A stretch of DNA of 64,000 nucleotides from contig NZ_JBLREB010000002.1 of the NCBI RefSeq assembly GCF_048159605.1, positions 310,001-374,000 on the forward strand. The letters are read 5' to 3'. The notes beneath the pieces are model-generated. The model saw only the letters and a list, made by a program, of their open reading frames with translations. It searched no databases and was not told where the DNA came from. A program made the translations under genes and the position numbers. Shown here one piece after another: positions 16,476 through 24,503 of the stretch. Position 1 is the first letter of the stretch, and each line of letters begins with the position of its first letter. Origin of the DNA: Ectobacillus polymachus (GTDB lineage Bacteria > Bacillota > Bacilli > Bacillales > Bacillaceae_G).

Positions 16476-17749
16476 TTCAAAATATAGAAGCAGAGCAAGC
16501 GGTGTTAGGATCATTCCTACTAGATGGGGAGCTTATTAAAGAGAGCAGGTTGACGGAGAAGCAGTTTTCAACAGTGGTGCATTGCAAGCTATTTCAGGTG
16601 ATGCAGAGCATCGTGCAAGCAGGAGAACCGCTTGAGGCTACGACGCTTGTGCAGAAATTAGGGCCTGGCTTCTTGGAGGAGATTGGCGGTATTTCCTATT
16701 TCGTTACGTTAGTAGATAGTGTAGCTACCGTTGCAAATATCAAATATTACGAGGAGCTCGTGCAAAGCTCGTGGAAAATGCGGGTCGCTGCCAAGCTTGG
16801 ATATAGGCTGCATGAACAGCTGCATATGCAGAAGGAGGAAGGGCTCATTTCAACGGCGGTGGAACGACTTCTGCAGCTTGAAGAAGAGGAATACGAGGAA
16901 GAGGATGATATCAAGGATACGATTTCGGAAGTATACCGAAGTCTGTTGCATAAGGAAGGCGAATTAAACGGGATTGATACGGGATTTGCCCCGCTTAATA
17001 ACATTACCGGAGGGCTGCAGGTTGGTGATTTTATCGTCATTGGCGCCAGGCCCTCGATGGGGAAAACCGCCTTCGCCCTAAATCTTGCCATCCATGCTAG
17101 TAAGGAGGCCGCCGTTGGAATTTTCTCTCTTGAAATGAGTAAGCAACAGCTGCTAAAGCGCATGCTAACGGCAATGGGAATGGTGAGAAGCACGAAGCTC
17201 CGCAATCCGAAGCTGAAGTTCACGATAGAAGACTGGAAAAGCACAACCAATGTATGTGCAGAGCTATCCCTGCTTCCGCTAACCATCTACGACAACGGCT
17301 TCGTCACCCCGCAGCAGATTGAATTCCAGATCCGCAAGCTAAAGAAAAAGTATAAAGATAAGCCCTTGCTTATTATTATTGATTATTTGCAGCTTCTAAC
17401 CGGGGATAGCAAAAACCAGCCGAATCGCTTCCAAGAAATGAGCGAAGTGTCTCGTAAGCTGAAGCAAATCGCCCGTGACCAAAATGTCTGCATCGTTGCC
17501 CTTTCGCAGCTTTCACGTGGGGTAGATTCACGCGCGGATAAACGTCCGCTTCTCTCGGACTTACGGGAAACCGGACAAATTGAGCAGGATGCAGATGTTA
17601 TTATGCTCATGTATCGAGAGGAGTACTACGATAAGAATACGGATAAGAAAGATCTGACCGAAATCAATGTAGCCAAGCATCGGAATGGACCGATTGGCTC
17701 TATGAAACTGCGTTTTTTGAAGGAATATGGGAGGTTTGAGGTATGCTAG
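16472..17749 (+). CDS. DnaB-family replicative helicase, second copy type
   Basis: 425 aa, slightly shorter than the housekeeping helicase. The N-terminal DnaB domain (IEAEQAVLGSFLLDGELI) is followed by an acidic linker (EEEEYEEEDDI) and the RecA-like motor with Walker A GARPSMGKTA near residue 191, LIIIDYLQLL (Walker B), ALSQLSRGVDSR and DLRETGQIEQDADVIMLMYR. Hexameric 5'-3' helicase. Coupling to a DnaD gene without other replication genes suggests a mobile-element or duplicated replication module, though no phage genes flank it. The periodic repeat tract starts directly after its stop. Confidence 0.92.
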   Translation: MIQNIEAEQAVLGSFLLDGELIKESRLTEKQFSTVVHCKLFQVMQSIVQAGEPLEATTLVQKLGPGFLEEIGGISYFVTLVDSVATVANIKYYEELVQSSWKMRVAAKLGYRLHEQLHMQKEEGLISTAVERLLQLEEEEYEEEDDIKDTISEVYRSLLHKEGELNGIDTGFAPLNNITGGLQVGDFIVIGARPSMGKTAFALNLAIHASKEAAVGIFSLEMSKQQLLKRMLTAMGMVRSTKLRNPKLKFTIEDWKSTTNVCAELSLLPLTIYDNGFVTPQQIEFQIRKLKKKYKDKPLLIIIDYLQLLTGDSKNQPNRFQEMSEVSRKLKQIARDQNVCIVALSQLSRGVDSRADKRPLLSDLRETGQIEQDADVIMLMYREEYYDKNTDKKDLTEINVAKHRNGPIGSMKLRFLKEYGRFEVC

Positions 17750-17756
17750 GTTATTG

Positions 17757-18050
17757 GGAACGGCGGGGGCGGGGTGCGTTAACGGCGAAACCCAGCGGTT
17801 TAACGGCGAAAATGGGAAGTTTAACGGTGGAAATTCAAGATGTAACGGCGAAAGAGCAGAAATAGAGGACCTAGGCAGAGGTTAACGGTGGAAACCAGCT
17901 ATTTAACGGCGAAAAAGAGAGGATTAACGGCAGAAAAAGGAAGGTTAACGGCGGTTTTACAACTTGTAACGACAAAAGAGCAATTATAGAAGAAAAAAGT
18001 GGAGCATCAGTTGAATTAACAGCAAAAACTGAGCGTGTAACGACGAAAAT
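17757..18050 (+). repeat. Tract A of 21-bp periodic TTAACGGCGAAA repeats
   Basis: Cores (TTAACGGCGAAA and variants; the last of a block begins GTAACGG) start at 17779, 17800, 17821, 17842, 17882, 17903, 17924, 17945, 17966, 18016 and 18037. Spacing is exactly 21 bp, except two jumps of 40 and 50 bp that follow a GTAAC core. A degenerate copy may begin at 17757. Unlike tract D, the copies are eroded (TTAACGGTGGAA, TTAACAGCAAAA), and no long frame is kept. It begins 8 bp after the helicase stop codon. Confidence 0.9.
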
Positions 18051-18060
18051 AGAAAGTGTC

Positions 18061-18345
18061 ATTTAATTTTTCTAGAACAAAAGACAGAATATTTTGCCGA
18101 TTTTTATTGCAAAACATCGGAAATAATCATACAATGAATGCAATAATTGGAAATTAAATAGATTTGGTCAAAAAATAGTAGAATTGTATGAGGAAAAAGC
18201 CTGCAGAAGTGCTTGTACAGCAGGCAAAGAAGCAGGTATTTGATTGTTTTGGAAACCGTTACAATTTGTATGGGAAAAAATCTTTAGAATGTACTATAAT
18301 ATAAAGATTGAATAAACTTTTCAGGAAAGGTACAAATCGGTAAAG
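18061..18345. other. Intergenic region upstream of the GalE paralogue
   Basis: No gene seen. It contains an inverted pair GCCTGC (18199-18204) / GCAGGC (18220-18225) and, near 18294-18300, a TATAAT box that could be the -10 element of the downstream epimerase-like gene. Confidence 0.4.
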
Positions 18346-18354
18346 GTGAGATCT

Positions 18355-19350
18355 ATGATACTAGTAATTGGCGGAGCCGGATATGTGGGGAGCCACACCG
18401 TTAAAGAACTGCTCCAACAAGGACATCGCGTTGTTGTATTAGATAATCTATCCACGGGTCATCATGTGAGCTTGGACAAGCGTGCTGTATTCGAACGGGG
18501 TGATGTTGGTAACCCGCACGATTTAGATCGCGTTTTTTCTCGCTACAGTATTGATGCTGTTATCCATTTGGGCTTTAGCAATCCAAAGGAAAGTGCTGTA
18601 TTAAATGTAAAGCGGCACTATATGAAGCGAGTCAATCACTTTAATATGCTGCTGCAGAAGATGATGGAATACGATGTTATGCATGTTGCCATTTCTTCAA
18701 GCACCGATGTATATGGGCTTCAATATAATGAACCTATTACAGAACAAGCGCAGCTCTCTAACCAAATGCCTCATATGCGAGCACTTCAGCTGATAGAAGA
18801 GCGATTAGAAATGCTTCATCAGCAGCACGGATTGCAATATGTGGTGCTAAGATATCACAATGCCGTTGGTTCCTTTAAGAATGGGGAATTAGGCGAAGAT
18901 CATCATCACGAGGTTCATCTGATTCCAAAGCTTTTCAAGCATATCCTTGATCGTAAGGATGAACGGCTTGTTCTAGGAAGCGAATACGCGTACACTCGTG
19001 AATATTTGCATGTCATGGATGTGGCACGGGCACATGTTCTAACTATCGAACAGATGCTAGAGGATCACAGTCTACATACCATTTACAATCTAGGTACCGA
19101 TCAGCCAGCTTCCCTCCGTAATATTCTAACCTTATGCAAATGGATTACAGGAGAAAAGCCGGATGTACTGTATCACATTCAGCCTGTTAAGATTACCGCC
19201 TCTTATGAAAAAATCAGAACTGAACTAGGCTGGCATCCGCATTATAAGTTAGAGGAAGCGATGTATTCAGCTTGGCAGTGGCATGTCCAGAATCCACAAG
19301 GATATTCGCTAAGAGAAGAGGTATTCGGATCGACACTTGTGAGAATGTAA
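18355..19350 (+). CDS. GalE-like SDR paralogue lacking catalytic Tyr and Lys
   Basis: 331 aa from the ATG at 18355, chosen by alignment with the GalE at 11879 (MILVVGGAGYIGSH / MILVIGGAGYVGSH) and AAGGTGAG upstream; a GTG at 18346 is possible. The NAD-binding motif GGAGYVGSH is intact. The active-site segment reads PHMRAL where GalE has PYGRSK: residue 140 is His instead of Tyr and residue 144 is Leu instead of Lys. The rest aligns without gaps for 140 residues. It is therefore unlikely to be an epimerase and may bind nucleotide or partner protein only. The frame is intact over its full length, so it appears maintained. Confidence 0.88.
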   Translation: MILVIGGAGYVGSHTVKELLQQGHRVVVLDNLSTGHHVSLDKRAVFERGDVGNPHDLDRVFSRYSIDAVIHLGFSNPKESAVLNVKRHYMKRVNHFNMLLQKMMEYDVMHVAISSSTDVYGLQYNEPITEQAQLSNQMPHMRALQLIEERLEMLHQQHGLQYVVLRYHNAVGSFKNGELGEDHHHEVHLIPKLFKHILDRKDERLVLGSEYAYTREYLHVMDVARAHVLTIEQMLEDHSLHTIYNLGTDQPASLRNILTLCKWITGEKPDVLYHIQPVKITASYEKIRTELGWHPHYKLEEAMYSAWQWHVQNPQGYSLREEVFGSTLVRM

Positions 19351-19380
19351 AGCCTTGATTTATTATACGAAGAAGATTAC

Positions 19381-19406
19381 AACACCTGTGTCAGCAGGTG
19401 TTTATT
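19381..19406. terminator. Bidirectional terminator between epimerase paralogue and hemerythrin gene
   Basis: Perfect 8-bp stem AACACCTG / CAGGTGTT with a T-rich tail to the right; it overlaps the stop of the convergent hemerythrin gene. Confidence 0.7.
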
Positions 19407-20031
19407 TTGTAAAATGCGGTGTATATTGTGATAATTCATAGATACCTAGGGCTTTTTCCAATTGTTCCACTTGCTTCAGAATCGACTCGAATCCATTTTT
19501 GCCAAACTTACTTTCCTCAATTTCTTCAAACTTTTCTCCTAATGCTAGAAATTCCGCTTTGGTTACGATTTCGCGGAATGCCGGAAATAAAACGGTATCT
19601 TCGCGAGCTTCATGGGGCTCATACATTTGTTTGTATAAGGAAAGTAAGTGAGCGATATTTTGCCTGTTTTGCATATGCTGATCCCCTTGACCTGCAGCTT
19701 GCAAGATCAGAGTTGTTAATTTCTTAGCAGCTGTATGCTGCTCTTGCAGCACGTGTACTAAGCCAATGTGGCTTTGCTCCTGAAGGAATCTCGTAAAAAT
19801 ATAATGTTCTTCTAATTCCTGATGATAATTTTCAATGAAATTCCTTGCAATGGTACCCGATTTCAGGATAACAGGATAGACAATATGCGGCTGAAATGAC
19901 TTATATCCAAGTAATCGTTTCTCTACGTCTTCATAAATGAGGAGAAGTCTTTTCAAAATACCGTGTTCTCTCATTAAATCTTCTGTAGGTGGAATGGCAA
20001 TTTCTTCAGATTGTCTGTTTGTTTGCGACAT
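19402..20031 (-). CDS. Hemerythrin-domain protein
   Basis: About 209 aa from ATG 20031 (MSQTNRQSEE), which has GGAAGGGAG about 10 bp upstream; the open frame extends to 20127 but without a good site. The iron ligand pattern of hemerythrins is visible: EHGILKRL, YHQELEEHYIF (H-x3-E/E-x-H), LQEQHTAAKKL and EPHEAREDTVLFPAF. Such four-helix proteins bind a di-iron centre and sense or buffer oxygen, nitric oxide or iron in the cytoplasm. Transcribed after the YdcF-like gene on the same strand (about 100 bp gap). Confidence 0.85.
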   Translation of the reverse strand: MSQTNRQSEEIAIPPTEDLMREHGILKRLLLIYEDVEKRLLGYKSFQPHIVYPVILKSGTIARNFIENYHQELEEHYIFTRFLQEQSHIGLVHVLQEQHTAAKKLTTLILQAAGQGDQHMQNRQNIAHLLSLYKQMYEPHEAREDTVLFPAFREIVTKAEFLALGEKFEEIEESKFGKNGFESILKQVEQLEKALGIYELSQYTPHFTK

Positions 20032-20137
20032 CTTTACATGCTCCCTTCCAACTGTGATAAAGCCTACTTTTTGAATATATGATGCAGCAATACATATAAG
20101 AATTTGGCATGAAAAAAACGCTGACATAGCAACGTTT

Positions 20138-20878
20138 TTAAAATAGAAGGGAAGCGATTCCTACATATTCTTTTATCGCCTTAAAGGCTAAGCTATCTGT
20201 ACTAGGTGAGAATTGATTTGCGTATAAGACAAGTTCCTGATTGGTTTGATAATCAGTAGGATACGGCTCTACAGGCACTTGGATTTTCTGGAAATTGCGT
20301 ACGGCACGTTCCATCTGAAGTGCAGAGGCAACGAGTACAGGTTTTTTGAATCCGTGCTGATCGAGTAGCACCTTCGTAAACTCCGCATTTTGCTTTGTGT
20401 TTACGCTTTTGTCCTCTACAATAATTTTTTCTGCGGGCACCCCTAATTGCATCAGCTGACGTTTGGCAATGTCTGCTTCAACACCTGAATCGGAATATAC
20501 TTGACCACCGGATAGCAGAATCGGAAGCCCTGTTTTTTTATACAATCGATAGGTGGTAAGAAGCCGATTGGCACCGCTACCTGAAAGCTGCCCCTCTGCA
20601 CCGATATCAGGCGTGTCCGAAGTTGCTCCTCCGCCTAGCATAACAATCACATCTCCGCTTACTGTTTGAGGCGGCTGATACCGACCTTCTAACGATTGCG
20701 CAAGAAGAATGCCTGTCGCAGGAATCGTCAAAACATAGAGGAGTATCGCCATGGCAGCAGTGATCCTGGCAATCGTATGATCTCGGCGATAAGCCCAAAA
20801 GCTAAGGAGAAGGAGCAGGGTGACAAATAATCCAGGCGGCAAGAAAAAGCCGTATAGAAATTTGATGATGTAGACCAT
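20138..20878 (-). CDS. YdcF/ElyC-family (DUF218) membrane protein
   Basis: 246 aa. Two N-terminal membrane segments (residues 1-25 and 33-60), then the DUF218 domain with VIVMLGGGATSD, GSGANRLLTTYRLYKKTGLPILLSGG, EDKSVNTKQNAEFTK and VLVASALQMERAVRNFQK. This matches the ElyC/SanA/YdcF type with two transmembrane helices. Homologues are linked to envelope polymer metabolism, but the reaction is not established. The ATG at 20878 has GAGGTGTCAC just upstream. Confidence 0.85.
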   Translation of the reverse strand: MVYIIKFLYGFFLPPGLFVTLLLLLSFWAYRRDHTIARITAAMAILLYVLTIPATGILLAQSLEGRYQPPQTVSGDVIVMLGGGATSDTPDIGAEGQLSGSGANRLLTTYRLYKKTGLPILLSGGQVYSDSGVEADIAKRQLMQLGVPAEKIIVEDKSVNTKQNAEFTKVLLDQHGFKKPVLVASALQMERAVRNFQKIQVPVEPYPTDYQTNQELVLYANQFSPSTDSLAFKAIKEYVGIASLLF

Positions 20879-20957
20879 GTGACACCTCGTTTACTCAAAC
20901 GTTTGTTTAAAAATAGTGTAGCATGTTTTTTATTATGAGGATGTAATAATTTGGTGA

Positions 20958-21287
20958 TTCAAGGGACGAAACGTAAGAGACTCTCAATTAATCCAAGGTG
21001 CTGAACACGTGTTTATCGCTGCCGGCGCAAAAGCAGTCTTACATAATGACACTACATATGCACATCTACTGGCAAGTTATAAGGGATGCATTATTTACCT
21101 TACAATTTTGGAATGGTAGCAAAATTCAATGCTATTTTTCAGAAAAGAAAAAGTCAATTTGATATGTGTACTTGATAAGGAGTGTATGGAAGAGTTTAAT
21201 GCCCATCTGAAATATGATGCTGCTACAAATGATGAATACGCTGTTGAATTAGTCCTAGATTATGTAAAATCAAATATGCCTATATAA
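20958..21287 (+). pseudogene. Fragmented gene of unknown family
   Basis: Two adjacent frames look like parts of one broken protein. The first (20958-21119) has no start and reads RDSQLIQGAEHVFIAAGAKA then VLHNDTTYAHLL. The second (21129-21287) reads MLFFRKEKVNLICVLDKE and ends YAVELVLDYVKSNMPI. No ribosome binding site precedes either. I do not recognise the family. The 3' end overlaps the tail of the convergent YolD pseudogene. Confidence 0.4.
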
Positions 21288-21599
21288 TTTTCGTATCCAT
21301 AATATCCGCATACGGTATTACTCGGCTATCCGTAAATTCAACGCATCGATAAACTGTACTGATATTTTTGATAGTTCCATTATGACTGTGGAGAAATCCA
21401 TCGTTGTAATAAGTCACGATAATATCTAATTTCTTATTATATGCGTCCACCAATTCATGGTAATATTATCTACTTTATCCTCGTCTAGCACTGGACGAGA
21501 TATTTTCTTTTGATCATGTGAAATTTTACGTATCCCTTCAAACTGTGGTGTAAGAGCTTGAAACGCAGCCCATTTTTTCATACCTCTTTCCGTTTGCAT
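21280..21599 (-). pseudogene. YolD-like protein gene with a one-base frameshift
   Basis: The start is excellent (GGAGGAGGAAT before the ATG at 21599) and the N-terminus MQTERGMKKWAAF is the YolD signature. The frame runs to DKVDNITM and then ends early (NWWTHIIRN, stop near 21427). One extra base near 21457 would restore ITMELVDAYNKKLD followed by IIVTYYNDGFLHSHNGTIKN and VIPYADIMDTKII, the normal C-terminal half. Intact YolD proteins are small (about 100-110 aa) and often accompany Y-family polymerases; none is nearby. Confidence 0.8.
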
Positions 21600-21777
21600 A
21601 TTCCTCCTCCGCATCGCGAACACTCGTTCTTATTTGTGATTAGTATATGCTAAACGTTTGGAAATTAAAAGTGAAAATCCCAATAAAAATTGTAGAATTT
21701 TGCTCCTTAGTATAAAAAAGGAGCAAAAAAATGCTAATATTATACTGCAGGGTTAGTTTAAGGGGGGAGAGATTAAG

Positions 21778-22071
21778 GTGGAAGATAATAAACAAAATGA
21801 ACCTTTTGTGATTTATTGTAATTTTGCCGGTGTTTCAGTAGGAGTTAATGACATTAGTATCGAATTAAAAAGACAATCTCCACAACAAGAGGTTACATAC
21901 GGTACAGTTATAATGAGCCCACAGCTCGCTAAAAATTTTGCGAATGTTTTACTTAATAGTGTTAAACAATATGAAGACTTATTTGGCACTATTCCAAACC
22001 AACCAGATGATAATAAAATAAAGGAATTAATTAGTCAAGGTATGGTCAGTGTAGAAAATGGAAAACACTAA
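21778..22071 (+). CDS. DUF3467-like small protein
   Basis: 97 aa, GTG start with a very strong AAGGGGGGAGAG site. The sequence PFVIYCNFAGVSVGVNDISIEL, SPQLAKNFANVLLNSVKQYEDLFGTIP resembles DUF3467, a small beta-rich family of unknown function. It is the first gene of a tight three-gene operon; its end overlaps the next start by 14 bp. Confidence 0.7.
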   Translation: MEDNKQNEPFVIYCNFAGVSVGVNDISIELKRQSPQQEVTYGTVIMSPQLAKNFANVLLNSVKQYEDLFGTIPNQPDDNKIKELISQGMVSVENGKH

Positions 22072-22453
22072 TCATACTGAAAGCGAATACATTTTTAAGG
22101 TGAATGACCCTTTGGGAAATGAAATTAGACTCAAAGCTAATACTTGGAATTATCACATAATTGGTGGGGATCATCATAGACTAGAATTAGTTAATCAAGA
22201 AAATGTCGTTAAGGATGTACTTGCTGATCCTAGTATGATTTTGCCTAATTCAGATGATCCTAATGATACACGTCAAAAATACATTGATTTTGCGCAGCTT
22301 CCAGGATGTAGTACCGTTAGGAACCTAGTAGTTGTGGTAGATCATGCAAATGATGATTTTGGTGATGTTGTAACAGCAATAGCTAAGAAGAATTTAAATG
22401 GAGAAACAGGAGGTGCTGTCTATGTTCGTCCAAAGTCTACAAGAAGTGAATAA
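22058..22453 (+). CDS. Unknown protein in DUF3467-DUF2283 operon
   Basis: 131 aa, start inside the end of the DUF3467 gene. The central part (VNDPLGNEIRLKANTWNYHIIGGDHHRLEL and DVLADPSMILP) recalls the 'HI..HPEL..v...I..P' pattern of small RNase-like toxin domains of the BECR fold, but the resemblance is weak and I assign no activity. The C-terminus (RNLVVVVDHANDDFGDVVTAI) is beta/alpha-like. It is coupled on both sides, so the three proteins probably act together. Confidence 0.6.
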   Translation: MENTNHTESEYIFKVNDPLGNEIRLKANTWNYHIIGGDHHRLELVNQENVVKDVLADPSMILPNSDDPNDTRQKYIDFAQLPGCSTVRNLVVVVDHANDDFGDVVTAIAKKNLNGETGGAVYVRPKSTRSE

Positions 22454-22685
22454 TTCTAAATTTACGTATGACCACATTCATGATGTACTTTATGTTTATT
22501 TTGGCGATCCTAGAATATCATATGATGATGAGGTTGCTCCTGGTATCTTTATACGATTCGCTGATGCTGACGATACAATTACGGGATTCATTATAATGGA
22601 TTATAAAAAAAGAAATATCCCTTATTTATCAAGAATGATCCCTATTAATTTCGATTATCATCAAATTAATAACAAAATTAGTTGA
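22422..22685 (+). CDS. DUF2283-domain small protein
   Basis: 87 aa from the ATG at 22422, chosen because GGAGGT ends 8 bp upstream; it overlaps the preceding gene by 32 bp. FTYDHIHDVLYVYFGDPR, DDEVAPGIFIRFADADDTITGFIIMDY is the DUF2283 pattern (YD..DVLYI....E..pGi...yD...iiGi.I.d). DUF2283 genes often sit beside DUF4258 genes in toxin-antitoxin-like pairs; here the partner would be the 131-aa protein. Confidence 0.8.
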   Translation: MFVQSLQEVNNSKFTYDHIHDVLYVYFGDPRISYDDEVAPGIFIRFADADDTITGFIIMDYKKRNIPYLSRMIPINFDYHQINNKIS

Positions 22686-22715
22686 AGCCGACTCATAAGA
22701 GCCGGCTCTTGTTTT
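22685..22715 (+). terminator. Terminator of the DUF3467-DUF2283 operon
   Basis: Stem AGCCG-CTC / GAG-CGGCT (one internal mismatch) followed by CTTGTTTTT. Confidence 0.75.
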
Positions 22716-22975
22716 TATGCTTGAATACTTACATATCTGCCACAGACCCAGCATTGGTGTCCATCCATATCTCCGACATTGACCCAATCTCCTGAAATAC
22801 CCCAAACTTTTGACTTGAGCTCCGATGAAATATAAGCCGCAATTACGCCAGATGCATAGTCAATAGCAATGAGTAATAGCAGTACAACAAATAGCACATC
22901 CCAACCTCCTAAGAAATATCCTGTAAATTCGCCTATAGCTATAACAAAACTTTTAAACAATGTACTTGTATCCAT
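22715..22975 (-). pseudogene. Holin fused by deletion to an SH3-like lysin tail
   Basis: 86 aa from ATG 22975 (AAAGGAGAG upstream). Residues 1-57 (MDTSTLFKSFVIAIGEFTGYFL, DVLFVVLLLLIAIDYASGVIAAYISSELKSKV) are the start of a phage_holin_4-type holin. The remainder, GDWVNVGDMDGHQCWVCGRYVS, instead resembles the last strand pair of an SH3-type wall-binding domain such as closes a phage endolysin. In prophage lysis cassettes the holin gene lies directly before the endolysin gene, so one in-frame deletion explains the chimera. It is called a pseudogene although the frame is open. Confidence 0.68.
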
Positions 22976-23094
22976 TTTCTTCTCTCCTTTTTTGTATAAT
23001 AAAAAGAGCCTATTTTGAGACTCTTTAGTTAACAGCTGTATATTCGTACTATTTTTTACCTTCATAGATGATTACCACCTTTTAAAGGCATAAA

Positions 23095-23124
23095 AAAGAG
23101 AGCAGTGAGAAGCCCTGCTCTATA
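23095..23124 (-). terminator. Minus-strand terminator between zinc-ribbon and holin genes
   Basis: Stem AGAGCAG (23099-23105) / CTGCTCT (23115-23121); read on the minus strand it is followed by CTTTTTTA. Confidence 0.75.
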
Positions 23125-23177
23125 ACTAAATTTTTCTATTTTTTTGTATAATTTCTTAATAATTCTTAACTCACCAT

Positions 23178-23360
23178 TTATTTTTTATTGTATTCTCCCC
23201 ATGTTGTTTGTCTCGCTTGCAGACCTTTATGTCCACAATTAGGACATGCTACTGATCCATATGACTTATCTGCGCAATTTCCACAATACCAAGCTCCGCA
23301 ATGCGAGCAAGTCCCACCGCTCGCATTGTCATGTCCAGTACAATAATTACATGCCATCAT
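23178..23360 (-). CDS. Small zinc-ribbon protein
   Basis: About 60 aa. Four CxxC-like pairs (CNYC, CSHCGAWYC, CGNC, CPNCGHKG) show a double zinc ribbon. Start at ATG 23360 or 23357 (ATGATG), with AGGGG 5-8 bp upstream; a GTG at 23366 is also open. It is transcribed on the same strand as the holin remnant but separated by a terminator. Function unknown; such peptides are common small accessory proteins. Confidence 0.65.
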   Translation of the reverse strand: MMACNYCTGHDNASGGTCSHCGAWYCGNCADKSYGSVACPNCGHKGLQARQTTWGEYNKK

Positions 23361-23630
23361 ATGCACCCCTATTAATGTATTATATTACCAATTATACATT
23401 AATAGGAATTTCTAAACTATCAATTTTAATAAAAAGTCATATTTTGTTTAGATTAATTTTTTGTGCTTCTCTCAACCTAGTAATGTTTAATTATCAATTG
23501 TCTTTCCCTTGTTTTTAGGTGTGAGTGCGGCTGGTGAGTCAAAGGACGACTCCCATTTAACAATTAAATAAAGTATGCTCCTGCCTCATATATATAGGAT
23601 GTTAATTCCTTAAGGAGAGGGGATCGGAAC
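23361..23630. other. Intergenic region before the DUF2935 gene
   Basis: No gene supported. It contains a short stem GAGTC / GACTC (23535-23550) and must hold the promoter of the gene at 23631. Confidence 0.35.
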
Positions 23631-24431
23631 GTGAATGTAACATTCGAAGAAAGTGCGGAATTTGAACATAAGTTTTGGTTACAGATTCTTGGTGATCATG
23701 CGCGGTTTATTTTGGATTCATTAGCTGAGAAGGAAACAGAAGAAATTGAGAAAGCTCGTTATTTTAAGCAAAAATTTGATCAACTTCTTTCACAAGTAGG
23801 AGTCATGGATACTAGTAAATTAACGTTAGAGGCGTTCGAACAAGCAACGTCAATCCGCAATTTCAAATTACATTTATTAACGAGAAGTTTAACAGGCAGA
23901 ATTTCCATTCATCTTTCTCCCACCTTCCTCAATCATATGGTAAATGAAGTGGATGAGTACATTCAGGTGTTAGAGTACTTAAAGAAAAATGAAGTAGCAC
24001 CAATCTTTCATGAACTGCATTATCATCTCGTTTGGTTACTGGATGCTGCAGGGCATGCAGAAGCGATTTCCACTCAACTTGATGCTGTGGAAAAACGTCT
24101 GAAAGAAAAGAGTGAAAGGTATGTAAAGCATTTCGAACAATTTTATATAAAGGCAGTTGAGCTAACGGGATATTTACGAACACAGCTTCTAACCTTTCCT
24201 GCCTTGACGAAAATGAACCAAGATGTAGCTTTGGAGATGGAGCTATTTTCAGCATTCTTGTATGAAATAGAAGAATTAGATCTATCGGATGAAGTACTAG
24301 GAACCTTCTCAGCGTTAATGGCGGATCATATGGCAAGAGAGGAATGCTATTATTTGTTAAAACTTGCACAGTCGGCTGGAACCTATCATCCACAATGTGA
24401 TCCGACAAAACCAAGAGTTGAAAAGAACTGA
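23631..24431 (+). CDS. DUF2935 family protein
   Basis: 266 aa, GTG start with AAGGAGAGG about 11 bp upstream. The N-terminus FEHKFWLQILGDHARFILDSLAEKETEEIEKARYF and the repeated hemerythrin-like helices with His and Glu (YLKKNEVAPIFHELHYHLVWLLDAAGHAEAI; DHMAREECYYLLKLAQS) are typical of DUF2935, a Bacillus/Clostridium family built from two four-helix bundles that can bind metal. Often found in spore formers. It is followed by a spore coat gene. Confidence 0.88.
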   Translation: MNVTFEESAEFEHKFWLQILGDHARFILDSLAEKETEEIEKARYFKQKFDQLLSQVGVMDTSKLTLEAFEQATSIRNFKLHLLTRSLTGRISIHLSPTFLNHMVNEVDEYIQVLEYLKKNEVAPIFHELHYHLVWLLDAAGHAEAISTQLDAVEKRLKEKSERYVKHFEQFYIKAVELTGYLRTQLLTFPALTKMNQDVALEMELFSAFLYEIEELDLSDEVLGTFSALMADHMAREECYYLLKLAQSAGTYHPQCDPTKPRVEKN

Positions 24432-24503
24432 ATAAAGAATGCTTTTTTATAAATAATAAAATTGTCAGGAAGACTACGAATAGATGAGGAGGAGCTTTTC
24501 AAG

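Noticed and set aside
16099..16514. Several 86-110 codon minus-strand frames antisense to the dnaD gene
   Set aside because: They mirror the GA-rich charged tail of DnaD, lack ribosome binding sites and have unlikely Ser/Leu-rich composition.
23929..24414. 161-codon frame antisense to the DUF2935 gene
   Set aside because: Shadow of a well-supported family protein.
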